Shown in pieces: positions 6,243-6,750 of a DNA stretch of 6,750 nucleotides (its first letter is position 1; each line of letters begins with the position of its first letter). The stretch comes from Desulfobulbaceae bacterium (lineage in GTDB: Bacteria; Desulfobacterota; Desulfobulbia; Desulfobulbales; Desulfobulbaceae): contig JALVAI010000357.1 in NCBI GenBank assembly GCA_027011235.1, positions 1 to 6,750 on the forward strand, in the 5' to 3' direction. The notes beneath the pieces are model-generated. The model ran no database searches. It worked only from the letters and a program-made list of their open reading frames with translations, and was not told the origin of the DNA. A program made the translations under genes and the position numbers.

Positions 6243-6320
6243 TGGTCGGGGCGGCAGGATTCGAACCTGCGACCTCCTGCTCCCAAGGCAGGCGCGCTAA
6301 CCAGGCTGCGCTACGCCCCG
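6243..6320 (-). tRNA. tRNA-Pro (anticodon TGG)
   Basis: A complete 78-nt cloverleaf on the minus strand with encoded CCA. The acceptor stem is CGGGGCG/CGCCCCG, the D stem GCGC/GCGC, the anticodon stem CCTGC/GCAGG with loop CTTGGGA (anticodon 6283-6285), and the T arm GCAGG-TTCGAAT-CCTGC. The C1-G72 first pair is typical of bacterial tRNA-Pro. I find no clear promoter in the 75 bp upstream and no hairpin terminator in the 60 bp downstream. Confidence 0.97.
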
Positions 6321-6396
6321 ACATAAGGCGGGATGGAAAGAAACATACCAGTTACCGGTTTTTTTTCGGGAGCGCAACCATTTTTTGAACTTTTTC

Positions 6397-6425
6397 TTGA
6401 CGGCATTCCAGCACTGTGCTATTAA
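6397..6425 (+). promoter_or_regulatory. Sigma-70 promoter reading into the tandem repeat array
   Basis: TTGACG (6397-6402), exactly 17 bp, then TATTAA (6420-6425) on the plus strand. The start would be near 6432, at the beginning of the first, diverged repeat copy. This is the only good promoter found outside the repeats and implies that the array is transcribed rightward. Confidence 0.6.
6410..6420. promoter_or_regulatory. Dyad AGCACTGTGCT inside the promoter spacer
   Basis: A perfect 5-bp inverted repeat with a 1-bp centre fills the spacer and touches the first base of the -10. It is placed as a repressor operator would be, but no regulator is identified. An 11-bp dyad can arise by chance. 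Confidence 0.25.
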
Positions 6426-6430
6426 ACTGC

Positions 6431-6534
6431 CTCGTTATATGGGTACATCCTAATCACGGAAATGAGTAGGATTAACTCCCCGGTTAAATAGAAAGTGATC
6501 ATTTATAAATTATTATTTGAACCTGAGCATGTGT
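6431..6534 (+). repeat. Diverged first copy of the 104-bp unit
   Basis: Over 6469-6534 I count 54 of 66 positions matching the intact units with no gap. The first 38 bases are barely alignable and lack the tRNA-like D-arm sequence. In place of the GC-rich hairpin it has a different one, ATCCTAATCA (6447-6456) with TGAGTAGGAT (6463-6472), one A/G mismatch and a 6-nt loop. The second hairpin (6472-6487) is kept. It is either the oldest copy or the ancestral locus before the tRNA-like piece was acquired. Confidence 0.75.
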
Positions 6535-6598
6535 TCCTCGGTAGCTCAGTTGGTAGAGTCCCGCCGTCGGCGGGATTAACCACCCGGTTGAAGAGGAA
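6534..6598 (+). ncRNA. tRNA-Asn-like truncated element, copy A
   Basis: The 5' part matches a tRNA-Asn 5' third in sequence and layout: TCCTCGG, TA, D stem GCTC with loop AGTTGGTA and GAG. TTAACCACCCGGTTG resembles the 3' side of the tRNA-Asn anticodon arm plus variable loop. The usual 5' anticodon strand is disturbed by about 10 extra bases that create the 7-bp hairpin 6559-6575, and the T arm, acceptor 3' strand and CCA are absent. By eye, TTCCTC (6534-6539) pairs with GAGGAA (6593-6598) and closes four stems into a 65-nt cloverleaf-like shape. It cannot be a normal tRNA. It may be a pseudogene or a tRNA-derived small RNA. The Asn identity is from memory of the family. Confidence 0.45.
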
Positions 6599-6638
6599 AT
6601 GGGCTTTTATAAATTAGTTTTTTAACCTGAGCATGTGT
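6535..6638 (+). repeat. Intact 104-bp unit, copy A
   Basis: The unit is counted from the tRNA-like TCCTCGG. Hairpins are at 6559-6575 and 6576-6591, directly abutting, so they could stack. CTGAGC (6523-6528), at the end of the preceding unit, can pair with GCTCAG (6544-6549) and would compete with the D-like stem. Confidence 0.9.
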
Positions 6639-6702
6639 TCCTCGGTAGCTCAGTTGGTAGAGTCCCGCCGTCGGCGGGATTAACCACCCGGTTGAAGAGG
6701 AA
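6638..6702 (+). ncRNA. tRNA-Asn-like truncated element, copy B
   Basis: Identical in sequence to copy A at +104. The GC-rich hairpin is at 6663-6679, the second hairpin at 6680-6695, and the closing stem pairs 6638-6643 with 6697-6702. The same reservations apply: no T arm, no CCA, no normal anticodon loop. Confidence 0.45.
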
Positions 6703-6742
6703 ATGGGCTTTTATAAATTAGTTTTTTAACCTGAGCATGTGT
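6639..6742 (+). repeat. Intact 104-bp unit, copy B
   Basis: Matches copy A at every one of 104 positions by eye. It is followed immediately by the start of another unit or of an intact tRNA gene (6743-6750). Confidence 0.9.
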
Positions 6743-6750
6743 TCCTCGGT
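6743..6750 (+). repeat. Start of a further unit or of an intact tRNA-Asn
   Basis: Eight bases, TCCTCGGT, fit the unit start. They equally fit the 5' end of a complete tRNA-Asn, so the window cannot say which follows. Confidence 0.6.

Larger units (their letters stand above)
6431..6750 (+). repeat. Tandem array, 104-bp period, tRNA-Asn-like units
   Basis: The array has a diverged copy (6431-6534), two copies identical in all 104 positions (6535-6638 and 6639-6742) and the first 8 bases of another (6743-6750), where the window ends. Each intact unit starts with a tRNA-like 5' third, then a GC-rich hairpin (TCCCGCC-GTC-GGCGGGA), a second hairpin (TTAACC-ACCC-GGTTGA), a T-rich stretch with TTTATAAATTA, and AACCTGAGCATGTGT. 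The identity of two copies points to recent amplification. Total copy number is unknown because the array is cut. The units are too long and too structured for CRISPR repeats, and there is no variable spacer. Confidence 0.95.

Noticed and set aside
6472..6591. Integron attC sites, from TTAAC/GTTRA-like inverted pieces
   Set aside because: The pieces form short 4-nt-loop hairpins within one unit. There are no cassette genes between them and no integrase in the window.
6535..6638. Functional tRNA-Asn gene in each repeat
   Set aside because: No T arm with TTCGA, no 3' acceptor strand CCGAGGA, no CCA, and no 7-nt anticodon loop with GTT.
6431..6750. CRISPR array
   Set aside because: The whole 104-bp period is identical between copies, with no conserved-repeat and variable-spacer pattern.
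6431..6750. Type III toxin-antitoxin RNA repeats (ToxI-like)
   Set aside because: The promoter-plus-tandem-repeat layout is similar, but the units are about three times longer than known ones and no toxin gene is visible before the window ends. It cannot be tested here.

Overview
The window looks like chromosomal housekeeping DNA from a Gram-negative bacterium. GroEL with a Gly-Gly-Met tail, a 95-residue GroES, a long-form branched-chain aminotransferase, a PilZ-type protein and tRNA genes with encoded CCA would suit a deltaproteobacterial or Desulfobacterota-like host. That placement is an inference from protein style; no marker in the window fixes the taxon.

Layout, left to right. Positions 1-409 hold no intact gene. 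At the left edge a short minus-strand reading frame resembles the C-terminal end of a type I restriction specificity subunit (HsdS). A 14-bp hairpin then lies just downstream of a minus-strand tRNA with anticodon CAT (410-486), which has a good sigma-70 promoter at 538-566. A strong intrinsic terminator (616-660) closes the groES-groEL operon, which reads leftwards from about 2799 to 689. Upstream of groES is a leader of about 128 nt with a heat-shock-like (sigma-32) promoter candidate and two interleaved perfect inverted repeats that could fold as an H-type pseudoknot. Next on the minus strand is ilvE (2910-3995), separated from the groES promoter by a long hairpin. ilvE is divergent from an AI-2E family membrane protein gene (4097-5254, plus), and their promoters overlap. 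The AI-2E gene is convergent with a PilZ-domain gene (5271-6176, minus), with only 16 bp between stop codons. A tRNA-Pro(TGG) gene follows (6243-6320, minus).

The most unusual part is the right edge (6397-6750). A plus-strand promoter (TTGACG, 17 bp, TATTAA) with a dyad in its spacer leads straight into a tandem array with a 104-bp period. There is one diverged copy, two identical copies, and the first 8 bases of another, cut off by the window end. Each intact copy begins with what looks like the 5' third of a tRNA-Asn and carries a second piece resembling the anticodon-stem 3' strand and variable loop. It has no T arm and no CCA end, and carries an extra GC-rich hairpin instead. By eye, each unit can still fold into a four-stem, cloverleaf-like shape of about 65 nt. 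This may be an array of tRNA-derived small RNAs, or debris from tandem duplication of a tRNA-Asn locus whose intact copy lies beyond the window.

Functionally, groES-groEL is the chaperonin operon, ilvE belongs to branched-chain amino acid metabolism, the AI-2E protein is a membrane transporter or exporter of unknown substrate, and the PilZ protein is probably a c-di-GMP-related regulator. They do not form one pathway. Apart from groES-groEL, each gene appears to be its own transcription unit.
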